From an uncultured Verrucomicrobiae bacterium (GTDB lineage Bacteria; Verrucomicrobiota; Verrucomicrobiia; Limisphaerales; J093), in contig CALFAV010000040.1 in the NCBI GenBank assembly GCA_937946835.1, positions 1 through 64,000 of the forward strand: a DNA stretch of 64,000 bases, read 5' to 3'. The position numbers were made by a program, and so were the translations under genes. Positions 35,613 through 43,490 of the stretch are shown here, piece after piece (position 1 is the stretch's first letter; each line of letters starts with the position of its first letter). The notes under the pieces were generated by a model. It saw only the letters and a program-made list of their open reading frames with translations. It had not been told where the DNA came from and searched no databases.

Positions 35613-37118
35613 GTGTCCGGCACCGTCGCCATCGTGGGCCGACCCAACGTCGGCAAGTCCGCCCTGTTCAACCGCCTGATCGGGCGGCGCCTGGCCATTG
35701 TGCACGACCAGCCCGGGGTCACGCGGGATCGTCTCAGTGCGGAGGTCGCGTGGCGCGGGCGCACCTTCACCGTGCTGGACACCGGCGGCATCGGCCTGTT
35801 GCGGGGGGAAAAGGCGGAGGACGTCATTCTGCGCGCGGCCCTGGATCAGGTGCAGGCGGCCATCGAGGCGGCGGACGTGGTGGTCTTGGTGGTCAACGTG
35901 CAGGAGGGGCTGGTGCCGTTGGACCGCGAAGTGGCCGCGCGTCTGCGCGAGGCGGGCAAGACCGTGCTGGTGGCGGCCAACAAGGCGGACCACGCGGGCT
36001 TTGATGCCGGGTTGCCCGAGTTCGCCGAGCTGGGATTCGAGCGGGTGTTTCCCGTCTCTGCCATCCACGGGCGCGGGGTGGAGGCGCTGTTGAACGCGGT
36101 CGTGGCCCTCCTGCCGGATTCGGCGAAGCCCGCCGCCGGAGCGGACGCGGACAACATTCCCGCGGCCCCGGCACCGCTGAAGCTGGCCGTGGTGGGCCGG
36201 CCGAACGTGGGCAAATCCTCCCTGATCAACGCGCTGACCCGGTCGGCGCGGGTGATTGTCAGCCCCGTGCCCGGCACCACGCGCGATGCCGTGGACGTGC
36301 CCTTCGAGTTGGAAACCGAGGGCGGCCGCGAGCGCTACCTGCTCATTGACACCGCGGGGTTGCGCAAGGCGCGGCGGGTGCGGGATTCGATCGAGTTTTT
36401 CAGCGTCAAACGGGCGGAGGACTCGATCGAGCGCTGCGACCTGGTGCTCTTTGTCCTGGACGCCGAGGCCGGCATCCTTGAGCAGGACAAGAAAATCGCC
36501 GACAAAATCGTGGCCGCCCGCCGGGGCTGCATCGTGGTGGTCAACAAATGGGACCTGTACGCGGAGCAGGTGCGCGCGGCCCGGGAGGCCGCCCGGCGGG
36601 CCGGGGCGAAAAAGCGGCGGGCCGGCGGACCGGACCCCGACCGGATGACCCTGGCGGAGTTTGCGGCGTGGGTGCACGGCCGGTTGTTTTTCCTGGACTA
36701 CGCCCCGGTCATTTTCACCTCGGCCACGGAGGGGACGAATCTGGATCGTCTGCTCGCGGCGGTGCGGTTCGTGAGCGAACAGTGGCGGCAGCGGGTTCCC
36801 ACCGCCGTGTTGAACCGCTGCCTGCGCGACGCCATCGAGCGCCGGCAACCGGTCAGCGCCAGCGGCCGGCGGCTGAAATTCTTTTACGCCACCCAGACCG
36901 GCCAGGCCCCACCCGAGTTTCTGCTCTTTGTGAACGACCCGGCGCTGTGGTCGGATCAGTACGCGAAGTACCTGACCGACCAGATGCGGCGGGCCTTCGG
37001 GTTCGAGGGCTGTCCACTGGTCCTGCACCCACGGGCCCGTCCCCGGGAGGAACGGCCGGCAGCGGGGTCGCGTTCCCGCTCGAGGCAGCGTCGGCCAACC
37101 CGTTCGGTTCCCCGATGA
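35613..37118 (+). CDS. der: Ribosome-biogenesis GTPase Der (EngA)
   Basis: A double-GTPase needed for 50S ribosome assembly. Two complete G domains are seen: GRPNVGKS (9-16), DTGG and NKAD in the first, then GRPNVGKSS, DTAG and NKWD in the second. The C-terminal KH-like domain contains RLKFFYATQTGQAPPEF. With the GTG at 35613 the length is about 501 residues, longer than the usual 440-490. Part of the excess is a basic insertion (RRAGAKKRRAGGPDPDR) in the second G domain and a basic C-terminal tail. An upstream TTG (35568) is an alternative start. The stop overlaps the PHP gene start (ATGA). Confidence 0.93.
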   Translation: MSGTVAIVGRPNVGKSALFNRLIGRRLAIVHDQPGVTRDRLSAEVAWRGRTFTVLDTGGIGLLRGEKAEDVILRAALDQVQAAIEAADVVVLVVNVQEGLVPLDREVAARLREAGKTVLVAANKADHAGFDAGLPEFAELGFERVFPVSAIHGRGVEALLNAVVALLPDSAKPAAGADADNIPAAPAPLKLAVVGRPNVGKSSLINALTRSARVIVSPVPGTTRDAVDVPFELETEGGRERYLLIDTAGLRKARRVRDSIEFFSVKRAEDSIERCDLVLFVLDAEAGILEQDKKIADKIVAARRGCIVVVNKWDLYAEQVRAAREAARRAGAKKRRAGGPDPDRMTLAEFAAWVHGRLFFLDYAPVIFTSATEGTNLDRLLAAVRFVSEQWRQRVPTAVLNRCLRDAIERRQPVSASGRRLKFFYATQTGQAPPEFLLFVNDPALWSDQYAKYLTDQMRRAFGFEGCPLVLHPRARPREERPAAGSRSRSRQRRPTRSVPR

Positions 37119-37912
37119 AACTGCCCGCCGATTACCACCTGCACACCCCGCTGTGCCGCCATGCGAGGGGCGAACCGACCGAGTACGCGGCCCGGGCACG
37201 TGAATTGGGCTTGGAGGAAATCGGTTTTTCCGACCACAGCCCGATGTCCCGGGAGGATTTCGACGATTGGCGAATGCGGGCGGACCAGTTGGATGAGTAC
37301 GTCGCAAAGGTGGCCCGGGCGCGCCGCGAGCATCCCGCGCTGCGGATCAAGCTCGCCCTGGAGGTGGATTACCTGCCCGGACAGGAAGCCTGGATTCGCG
37401 AGCTGGCGGCGCGGCATCCCTGGGATTACCTCATCGGCTCGGTGCACTACCTGGGTGACTGGGACATTGACAACCCCAAGAAGCTGTCCCGCTGGCGGGA
37501 ACACGACCCGGCGGAGGTCTGGCGCGCGTACTGCGAGCGACTCACGCGGGCGGCGGCGGCGGGGTTGTTCGACATCATCGGCCATGCGGACCTGGCCAAG
37601 AAGTTTGCCATCTACCCGGTCGCGGATCCCACCGGCTGGTTCGGTCCCTTTCTGGCCGCGGCGCGCGAAGCCGGCGTGGCCCTGGAGTTGAACACCGCCG
37701 GCTTGCGCAAGGAGTGTCGCGAGATTTACCCCAGCCGCGCGATATTGGCCGCCGCCTTTGCGCAAGACGTGCCCATCACCTTCGGCTCGGATGCGCACGC
37801 GCCGGAGGAGGTGGGAGCGGATTTCGACCGTGCCCTGGCGCTGGCCCGCAGCGTGGGGTACACGCGCTGGGTGCGCTTCACGCAGCGGCAGCGTGAGGTG
37901 GTGGCGCTGTAG
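37115..37912 (+). CDS. PHP-domain histidinol-phosphatase-like phosphatase
   Basis: A 265-residue metal-dependent phosphatase of the PHP superfamily (HisJ/HisK type), which in the family removes phosphate from L-histidinol phosphate. Metal-site motifs are in order: H8-x-H10 (DYHLHT), FSDHSP (38-43), LEVDY, GSVHYLG, IIGHADL and FGSDAHAP. The length is typical. The ATG at 37115 overlaps the der stop (ATGA), giving tight coupling. No his gene is near, so histidinol phosphatase is the best guess, but another phosphoester is possible. Confidence 0.85.
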   Translation: MKLPADYHLHTPLCRHARGEPTEYAARARELGLEEIGFSDHSPMSREDFDDWRMRADQLDEYVAKVARARREHPALRIKLALEVDYLPGQEAWIRELAARHPWDYLIGSVHYLGDWDIDNPKKLSRWREHDPAEVWRAYCERLTRAAAAGLFDIIGHADLAKKFAIYPVADPTGWFGPFLAAAREAGVALELNTAGLRKECREIYPSRAILAAAFAQDVPITFGSDAHAPEEVGADFDRALALARSVGYTRWVRFTQRQREVVAL

Positions 37913-37914
37913 TG

Positions 37915-38091
37915 CGGGACCCGGCAGGCTGCAAGCCGGCACCTGCGCCCACCGGCGGGAAGCCGGCGCTCCGGGGTAGCGGCAGCCAGGATCGCTGCCG
38001 TGGAGGGCGGCAACCTGCCGCTCGGAAGTGCGGTGCCGGCGCCGCGGCACCCTACCGGGGGAGGGCCGCGCTGCGCCGCGGCCACGCCCGG
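37915..38091. repeat. Palindromic repeat island 4
   Basis: This short convergent gap after the PHP gene carries two copies of the core (37927-37943, 37954-37970), a GGCGGCAACCTGCC-type hairpin and the 33-base block at 38024-38056 that is the inverse of 35417-35449. A GGGAGGGCCGCGCTGC-type module follows at about 38057-38085. No gene is present, and the hairpins could also act as terminators. Confidence 0.7.
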
Positions 38092-39627
38092 TCACAGCCA
38101 GATCATCAGGATTCCCACCCCGACCGCAATCCTGGCCGGCCAACGTCCCACCCCGGCCAGGGACCAGCTCTGGGATTGGTACAGGCCCAGCAGGCCGAGC
38201 AACAGGGCCAGAAGGCCCAGCAGGCGCGTGATCCCCAGCAGGGGCGTGGGCATCCAGTTCAGGGCCACCAACGTCCGCACCCCCGCCGCGAGCACCGCCA
38301 GCAGCAGCGCGGACCAGGCCAGGTCGTTGCGATTGGCCGAGCCGAAGGCCTGGCGGAGCGCGTCTGCCACCGGGGATCCGCTCGGTGTGGCCCCGCCTCC
38401 CCACCGCCGCGCTCGCCAGGGGCGCCCACCGCCGGGGGAGCCGCTCGAAGGCGGAATGGGCCGGGGCAGGGGCGGCATTCGCCCGCCCGGGATGGGCCGG
38501 CCCGGGTAGGGCAGGCTCCAGCCGGAGGTTTGCTTGAGGCGGGTCCGCGCCACGGGCGCGGGGCGCAGGTGCTCCCCGGCCTGGACGGCGGCCACGCTGG
38601 GAAAGGGGTCGCGGCCGCCGAGCATGGCGGCGCGTTCGCACCAGGGGCAGGCGCCGAGGTGGTTGCTGAAAATGTGCTGCTGGTTGTCGTGGCAGGAGAC
38701 CAGGTTCAACTCCGCCTCTTCCAGGCCGAACTGCCAGCTCAACGGGTCGGGCCGCAGGCTCGGCTCGAGGTGTCCGTCCCGGAAGCACCGGCAGAAGAGG
38801 TTTTGCAGCACCGGGTGCAGCCACTCGAAGCGCGGGGCGGCCGGCATGGCCGTGTAGGGCACGCGGGGGTCGCCGCCGTGCGGGAAGTGTCCGGCGGCGA
38901 TGCGTGCGGGCAGGGGCGGTGGTTCGCCCGGGCCGCGGTACACGCCCGCGAACGGGTGCGTGCCTTCCATGAGCAGTTGGAAGATCAGGATGCCCAGGCC
39001 GAAATGGTCGTGCACCGGCTCGCGGTTGATCTGGGCGAAGGATTTGCCCTGCAGCTCCGGCGGCGTGAATTCCGGCCGCCCCACCCGGCAGCGGAACAGC
39101 GTGCCGCTGGCGGCGTCCCAGACCTGGAACGAGTCGGTGTCCACCATCGTGACCAGCGCGGTTTCGGAGGCGAGGATGTTGCACTCGTTGAGATCGCCGA
39201 TCACGTAGCCGCGCTCGTGCAGGGCGCGCATGGCGGTGGCGAGGTTGCGCGCGGTGCGGTGCAGGTAAAACCAGTTGAACAGCGGCGAGTGCTGGAGGCG
39301 GGTCTTGGGGTTGAAGTAGTCAATCACCGGCCGCACCCCCTGCACGCGCGGCATCACAAACCCCACCACGGTCGGCCCGGCCAGGCGCACCAGGCCGGTG
39401 GGCCAGGCGATGGCCACGTGGCCCTGCGCGGCCATGGGATCGGCCGGTGGATTGGCCAGCATGGCGCGGACCTTGCGGGCGCGGTCGGCGGTGGGCTTGT
39501 GCCAGAGCTTGATGACCTGCGCGGGGTCGGTGGGGTGAACGAAAATGCGCGCCTCGCCGCCGGCGGCCAGTTGGTGGTGCTCGCCCACTTCCACCGCCTC
39601 GCCGGTCGCTTCCAGGTACAGCCGCAT
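38092..39627 (-). CDS. TerY-P-type protein kinase with zinc site and membrane anchor
   Basis: A 511-residue Ser/Thr kinase-like protein. In the kinase region, K40 (QVIKLW) is the ATP-contact lysine, GDLNECN (144-150) the catalytic loop with D145 and N150, VDTDSFQ (162-168) the metal loop, and GRPEFTPPE (183-191) the activation segment end. Next comes a likely zinc site, C312-H313, H318, H323 and CPWC (327-330). A Pro/Gly-rich linker (about 350-425) leads to three membrane helices (about 435-456, 463-483, 497-511). This is the kinase of the VWA-PP2C-kinase triad called TerY-P. It lies two bases after the PP2C gene. The C-terminal anchor suggests it works at the inner membrane. Confidence 0.8.
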   Translation of the reverse strand: MRLYLEATGEAVEVGEHHQLAAGGEARIFVHPTDPAQVIKLWHKPTADRARKVRAMLANPPADPMAAQGHVAIAWPTGLVRLAGPTVVGFVMPRVQGVRPVIDYFNPKTRLQHSPLFNWFYLHRTARNLATAMRALHERGYVIGDLNECNILASETALVTMVDTDSFQVWDAASGTLFRCRVGRPEFTPPELQGKSFAQINREPVHDHFGLGILIFQLLMEGTHPFAGVYRGPGEPPPLPARIAAGHFPHGGDPRVPYTAMPAAPRFEWLHPVLQNLFCRCFRDGHLEPSLRPDPLSWQFGLEEAELNLVSCHDNQQHIFSNHLGACPWCERAAMLGGRDPFPSVAAVQAGEHLRPAPVARTRLKQTSGWSLPYPGRPIPGGRMPPLPRPIPPSSGSPGGGRPWRARRWGGGATPSGSPVADALRQAFGSANRNDLAWSALLLAVLAAGVRTLVALNWMPTPLLGITRLLGLLALLLGLLGLYQSQSWSLAGVGRWPARIAVGVGILMIWL

Positions 39628-39629
39628 GG

Positions 39630-40424
39630 TTAGTCGCGCCGCCGCGCCAGCAGCAGGGTCAGGTCATCCTCGGTGCGCTCGGTCACCCGCGGTGACCGCA
39701 ACCAGGCTTCCAGTTGCTCCCGGGCGTCGGGTGCATCGCCGCTCCGGCCGAACCACGCGAACAGGGGCCGGAAAAACGGCGCGTGCGGCGCCGCCTCGGG
39801 CATCTTCAGGGCGAGCATTTGCAGGCCGTCCGAAAACAGCGCCAGCTCCCGCGGCACCCCCGCGCCCGACTCGATTTGCAGCCGGTCCAGCGCCCCGTCG
39901 GAGGTCACGAAGACCGTTTCGTTCAGATACTCGCCCGCGGTGGGGCGGGTGAGCGCGCGCCAGGCCCCGTCCGCGCCGGCAAACACCACCGCACCGTCGC
40001 CCACCTGGGCGGCCCAGAGTTGTTCGGCCGTGGCCACGCACACCAGCAACGTGGTCGCGAGCTCGCCCGGGCCGGCCTGCCGCTTCTGCGCCTCGGCGGA
40101 CAGGGCGTCGCGCGCGGCCAGAAAAGCCGACCGCAGCCGGGCGCGGGCGGCGGCCTCGTCCCGTCCAAACTCGGGCAGTTCGGGTGCGGCCTCCAGATGG
40201 TCCAGCGCGGCGCGGGTGGCGGTCTCGGAGCCGACCTCGCTCAGGCGCGCTGAGCCGGCGCCGTCGGCGACGGCCGCGAGCAGGACCCCGCGCACCACGC
40301 GCCAGGCCACGGCGTCCTGGCAGGGCTGGCCGGTTTTCTCATGGCCCTTGCCCCGCACGGCCGCGGCCAGCACGGTCCAGGGCTGGGTGGACAGGGCACG
40401 CTTGGCGAGGCGCAACAGGCTCAT
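39630..40424 (-). CDS. PP2C-family protein phosphatase (TerY-P triad)
   Basis: A 264-residue metal-dependent Ser/Thr phosphatase of the PP2C fold. The metal-binding aspartates are D37 (PCQDA) and D54 (AVADGAGS), with QVGDGAVV and FSDGLQ further along and a C-terminal DDLTLLLA segment. The first family motif is preceded by a short N-terminal region. It has no signal peptide or membrane segment. It lies between the VWA gene (99 bases upstream) and the kinase (two bases downstream), so phosphatase and kinase are expressed together and probably oppose each other. Confidence 0.85.
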   Translation of the reverse strand: MSLLRLAKRALSTQPWTVLAAAVRGKGHEKTGQPCQDAVAWRVVRGVLLAAVADGAGSARLSEVGSETATRAALDHLEAAPELPEFGRDEAAARARLRSAFLAARDALSAEAQKRQAGPGELATTLLVCVATAEQLWAAQVGDGAVVFAGADGAWRALTRPTAGEYLNETVFVTSDGALDRLQIESGAGVPRELALFSDGLQMLALKMPEAAPHAPFFRPLFAWFGRSGDAPDAREQLEAWLRSPRVTERTEDDLTLLLARRRD

Positions 40425-40523
40425 GCGGGGTGGGAGAGAAAGCGGCTCAAGCGGGGGCCGGCTCGGTGTGCGGGGTGTCCGAGAGTCGGACCAGTCCGAC
40501 GGGGCCTTCGGGCTTTGCCCGGC

Positions 40524-41198
40524 TCACACCGTGCCCCAGCCCGGGGGCGGCAGGGCCACCTGTTCATCGGTGCGCGAGTGGGCCACGCTTTCCATGCTGC
40601 GGGAGAGCCAGACGAACATTTCGGTGAAGTTGAGCCCCTTGAGCTTGACCGGGGTGCGCACGACGATTTGCGCCAGCCGCTCCATGTTCGCGCCCTCGAC
40701 GCCCACGGCGAAGAACGCCACGCGCTTGGCGGCCTCGTCGTTTTTGAGCCGCTGGGCGGCGGCCTCGACGATGCTCTCGGGTTCGCCCTGCGGCTCGCCG
40801 TCGGTGATCATGAACACCCAGGGCCGGTAGTAGGCCACGCCGTTGGCGCGGTACTGCTGCTTGCGGGCCTGGATCATGTCCAGCGCCTTGTGGATGGCCC
40901 CGCCCATGAAGGTCTGCCCCTGGGCGGTGAGCCGCGGCGGCTCGAAGCGCTCGGCGGTGGTGAAGTCGTGGGCCAGCTTGATCTCGTTGTCGAAGGTGAC
41001 CACGGCCACCTCGACGCGCCGGCAGGCCATGGGGTCCTTGACCAGTTGCTCCTTGAAGACCTGCAGGCCCTGGTTGAGCGCCTCGATGGGTTCGCCGCTC
41101 ATCGAGCCGGAGGTGTCCAGCAGCAGCACGCACGGGCAGCGGGGCTCGGGGTTTTCCGCGAACTCGATCGCGTCTTCGAGTTTGATGTTCTCGGGCAT
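40524..41198 (-). CDS. VWA-domain protein of the TerY type
   Basis: A 224-residue single-domain von Willebrand A protein. Its metal-ion-dependent adhesion site is complete: D28-T-S30-G-S32, T96 (GQTFMGG) and D133 (ITDGEP). TerY-like features are PCVLLLDTSGSMSGEPI near the start and GGAIHKALDMI in the middle. It lacks a signal peptide and is presumably cytoplasmic. In known TerY-P systems this VWA protein is linked with stress, DNA-processing and phosphorylation. Here no Ter, tellurite or metal-resistance genes are nearby. It is the first gene of the triad, 98 bases after the F-like gene. Confidence 0.85.
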   Translation of the reverse strand: MPENIKLEDAIEFAENPEPRCPCVLLLDTSGSMSGEPIEALNQGLQVFKEQLVKDPMACRRVEVAVVTFDNEIKLAHDFTTAERFEPPRLTAQGQTFMGGAIHKALDMIQARKQQYRANGVAYYRPWVFMITDGEPQGEPESIVEAAAQRLKNDEAAKRVAFFAVGVEGANMERLAQIVVRTPVKLKGLNFTEMFVWLSRSMESVAHSRTDEQVALPPPGWGTV

Positions 41199-41296
41199 GG
41201 ACAGGACCAGTTTGGGACCGACGGCTCAACGCCTCAATTATCGGACTGACGGTGCCTTTGTAACCGGGACGGCCCGGCCGGGCAAGTCCCGGCGCC

Positions 41297-42322
41297 TCAG
41301 GGTTCAAAGGCGCCGCCGCCCGCGCCGTCGAGCAGGCGGCTGAAATAGCCCGTCCAGAACGTGACGATGAAGTAGCCCACCACGCCGGCGATGAGCAGGA
41401 ACACCAGCCGCGGCGTCCATTCGGCCAGGTGCTTGTACAGGCGCGCGGCCTCGTCGGCGTAATCCGCGTGCAGGTAGGCCAGGGACTGGTCCAGGCGGCC
41501 GCTGAGTTCGCCGCTGCGGTACAGGCTGGTGAATTTGGCGGGGAAGGCGGCCTCGCGGGCGATGGCCTCGCCCGGGGTTTCCCCGGCCACCATCCGCTCG
41601 CGGGCACGGGCCGCGGCCACCTCGAGGGCGGGCGAGCCGCTGGCGGCGGCGGCCAGCGGCCAGGCGTCGAGGATGTTTACCCCGGCGTTCAAGAGGGCTT
41701 CAAGCGCCAGCGTCAGCCGCGCCAGGGCCATCGAGCGGCGGGCCCGGCCAAAAATCGGAATGGTGTGCAGGACTTCCTCCCACGCGCGCCGAAACCCGCT
41801 CGCCTGGCCGGTGCGGTTCAGGGCCAGCAAGAGCACCTGAATGAGCGCCACCGCGGCCAGGATTTGGAGCTTGGGGATGAGAAAACCAGCCACGTTGCCC
41901 TCCCAGACCAGGTTGGCGAGCGCCCCGGGCGGGAAGATCAACAGCACCAGCAGGAGCAGAAAGATCGGGTAGGCCAGATCGGCGAAAATCGCGCGCAGCA
42001 GCCGGGCCCGGTCCTTGTAGTACGTGGCCAGCCGCAGGCAACAGGCATCCAGGCGGCCGCTTTGTTCGCCGGCGGCGATCAGGGCGATGTCCAGATCCGG
42101 CACCCAGCCGCGGCGGTTGGCCAGGGCCTCGGAAAACGTCGCGCCCTGTTGAAGGTCGGTGATCACCCGGTTCAAAGGCGGACGGAACGAGGCCGCCGGC
42201 GGGGCGTTGCGGATCAGTTCGAGGGCGCGCAGCAGCGTCAGCCCCGAGCCGAGCATGGTGCCCGTTTGGTGGTAAAACTCACCGAACTGATCCAGCCGCC
42301 GGGGTGTCAGAAACAAGGGCAT
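41297..42322 (-). CDS. Type II secretion system F-family protein
   Basis: A 341-residue inner-membrane platform protein like GspF/PilC. It has two copies of the T2SSF domain (about 14-140 and 205-325). Conserved elements include LLRALELIRN and LIAAGEQSGRLDACCLRLATYY in the first, and a membrane segment (PIFLLLLVLLIFPP) followed by SLYRSGELSGRLDQSLAYL in the second. The family assembles type II secretion or type IV pilus machines. No GspE or GspG is adjacent. The only companion is a prepilin-like gene upstream, separated by a terminator. It lies 98 bases before the VWA gene and may be transcribed with it. Confidence 0.85.
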   Translation of the reverse strand: MPLFLTPRRLDQFGEFYHQTGTMLGSGLTLLRALELIRNAPPAASFRPPLNRVITDLQQGATFSEALANRRGWVPDLDIALIAAGEQSGRLDACCLRLATYYKDRARLLRAIFADLAYPIFLLLLVLLIFPPGALANLVWEGNVAGFLIPKLQILAAVALIQVLLLALNRTGQASGFRRAWEEVLHTIPIFGRARRSMALARLTLALEALLNAGVNILDAWPLAAAASGSPALEVAAARARERMVAGETPGEAIAREAAFPAKFTSLYRSGELSGRLDQSLAYLHADYADEAARLYKHLAEWTPRLVFLLIAGVVGYFIVTFWTGYFSRLLDGAGGGAFEP

Positions 42323-42386
42323 GGCCGGGGCATTGCCTGCCGGACCCTGCCACGCCGGGGCGGGAATTCAAGCCGGGGCTGCGGGC

Positions 42387-42415
42387 AAAAAAAACTCCCG
42401 CCTTCGGGCGGGAGT
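42387..42415 (-). terminator. Rho-independent terminator after the prepilin gene
   Basis: On the minus strand a nine-base-pair stem (ACTCCCGCC / GGCGGGAGT) with a very stable tetraloop is followed by a run of T. It ends the transcript of the prepilin gene and separates it from the F-like gene. Confidence 0.85.
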
Positions 42416-42444
42416 GATCACGCGCTCGCTTGGAAGGGAGCGTT

Positions 42445-43338
42445 TTAGAAGAAGCCGCCGGTGGGACTGTCCGGCGCGGCCCACAATTCGTTGGGCAGGA
42501 TGGCCGGCCGGAAGGTGGTACCACCCGCCACGCCGCCGGCCAGGTCGTAGTACTTCTTGTAGGTGATGCTCAGGGTGCCGCCGCTGATCAGGCCGATGGT
42601 GCCGCGGCCCTTCACGTCCACCGTCACGCTAATGGCCTTGCCCCCGCCGTGGCGCTGGGAGATGCCCTCGTGCGGCTGGTTGCCGGCGTCGTTGAAGAAG
42701 AACGGGGTGTACTCGTCCGCCTCCCACATCAGGTACGACATCGGGTTCATGGCCGACTGCTTGTGGGTGGCGCCAATGGGCGGGAGTGGTGAGGTGCGGG
42801 TGGAATTGACCAACTGGCCGTAGCTGATGACGGACCCGTTCCACGTGTAGCTGGTCAATTTCACGTCGCGCTGGCGGTACAGGTTCTTCTTGGACCCCCG
42901 TGACTCGACGGCGTCTTTCGGGCAGATCAGCACTTTTTCGGTCTCGAGGTAACGTCCCAACTGACTCTGGCGGAAGTAGGGCAGTTGGTTTGTGTACTCC
43001 ATGCTGTTGGCTGCGGAGCGCATCCAGCCCAAGCCGTCAATGTAAGAGGCGTAGCACCAGTTGTTGGGCCCATTGCCCGAACCGCCGGAGACGGTGCCCC
43101 AACTGGGGTGCGGCATGTAGTCGTTGTTGTCGCCCACGTACATGGACATGGCCAACAGGATTTGCTTGTTGTTGCTCAGGTCAATCGAGAGCTGCGCCCG
43201 GTCCTTGGCGCGGCTGAGCGCCGGCAACAACATGCCCGCCAGAATGGCGATGATGGCAATCACCACCAGCAGCTCGATCAGGGTGAAGCCGCCGCGCACC
43301 CGGCCGCTCACCCGCCTGGGAAAGGTTTTGTCGGTCAT
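42445..43338 (-). CDS. Prepilin-type N-terminal cleavage/methylation domain protein
   Basis: A 297-residue pseudopilin-like protein from the ATG at 43338. A short basic leader ([17 protein letters not shown]) precedes [11 protein letters not shown], so cleavage would be after the glycine. The C-terminal part is a large beta-rich head (about 250 residues) with an HGGGKA-type segment and a [10 protein letters not shown] segment, related to the DUF1559/H-x9-DG group. It resembles the other prepilin in this window only over the leader and helix. A terminator follows the stop and a possible promoter lies upstream, so it is monocistronic. Confidence 0.85.
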   Translation of the reverse strand: MTDKTFPRRVSGRVRGGFTLIELLVVIAIIAILAGMLLPALSRAKDRAQLSIDLSNNKQILLAMSMYVGDNNDYMPHPSWGTVSGGSGNGPNNWCYASYIDGLGWMRSAANSMEYTNQLPYFRQSQLGRYLETEKVLICPKDAVESRGSKKNLYRQRDVKLTSYTWNGSVISYGQLVNSTRTSPLPPIGATHKQSAMNPMSYLMWEADEYTPFFFNDAGNQPHEGISQRHGGGKAISVTVDVKGRGTIGLISGGTLSITYKKYYDLAGGVAGGTTFRPAILPNELWAAPDSPTGGFF

Positions 43339-43369
43339 AAACAACAGGGTTCAGGGTTCGCTGGCGCCA

Positions 43370-43398
43370 TTGGTACCGCGTGCCGCGGCGCAAGGCAA
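43370..43398 (-). promoter_or_regulatory. Possible promoter of the second prepilin gene
   Basis: On the minus strand, TTGCCT (43398-43393) and TACCAA (43375-43370) are 17 bases apart. Transcription would start near 43363, leaving about 25 bases before the ATG at 43338. Confidence 0.4.
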
Positions 43399-43490
43399 GT
43401 GTGCTTTGCGGGGCACAGGGGGTTGCGGGCATTGGCCTCAGTGACCCGGATTCCAATTGAAAACCGGCGCCTGCCGCGAACACTTCCCGC

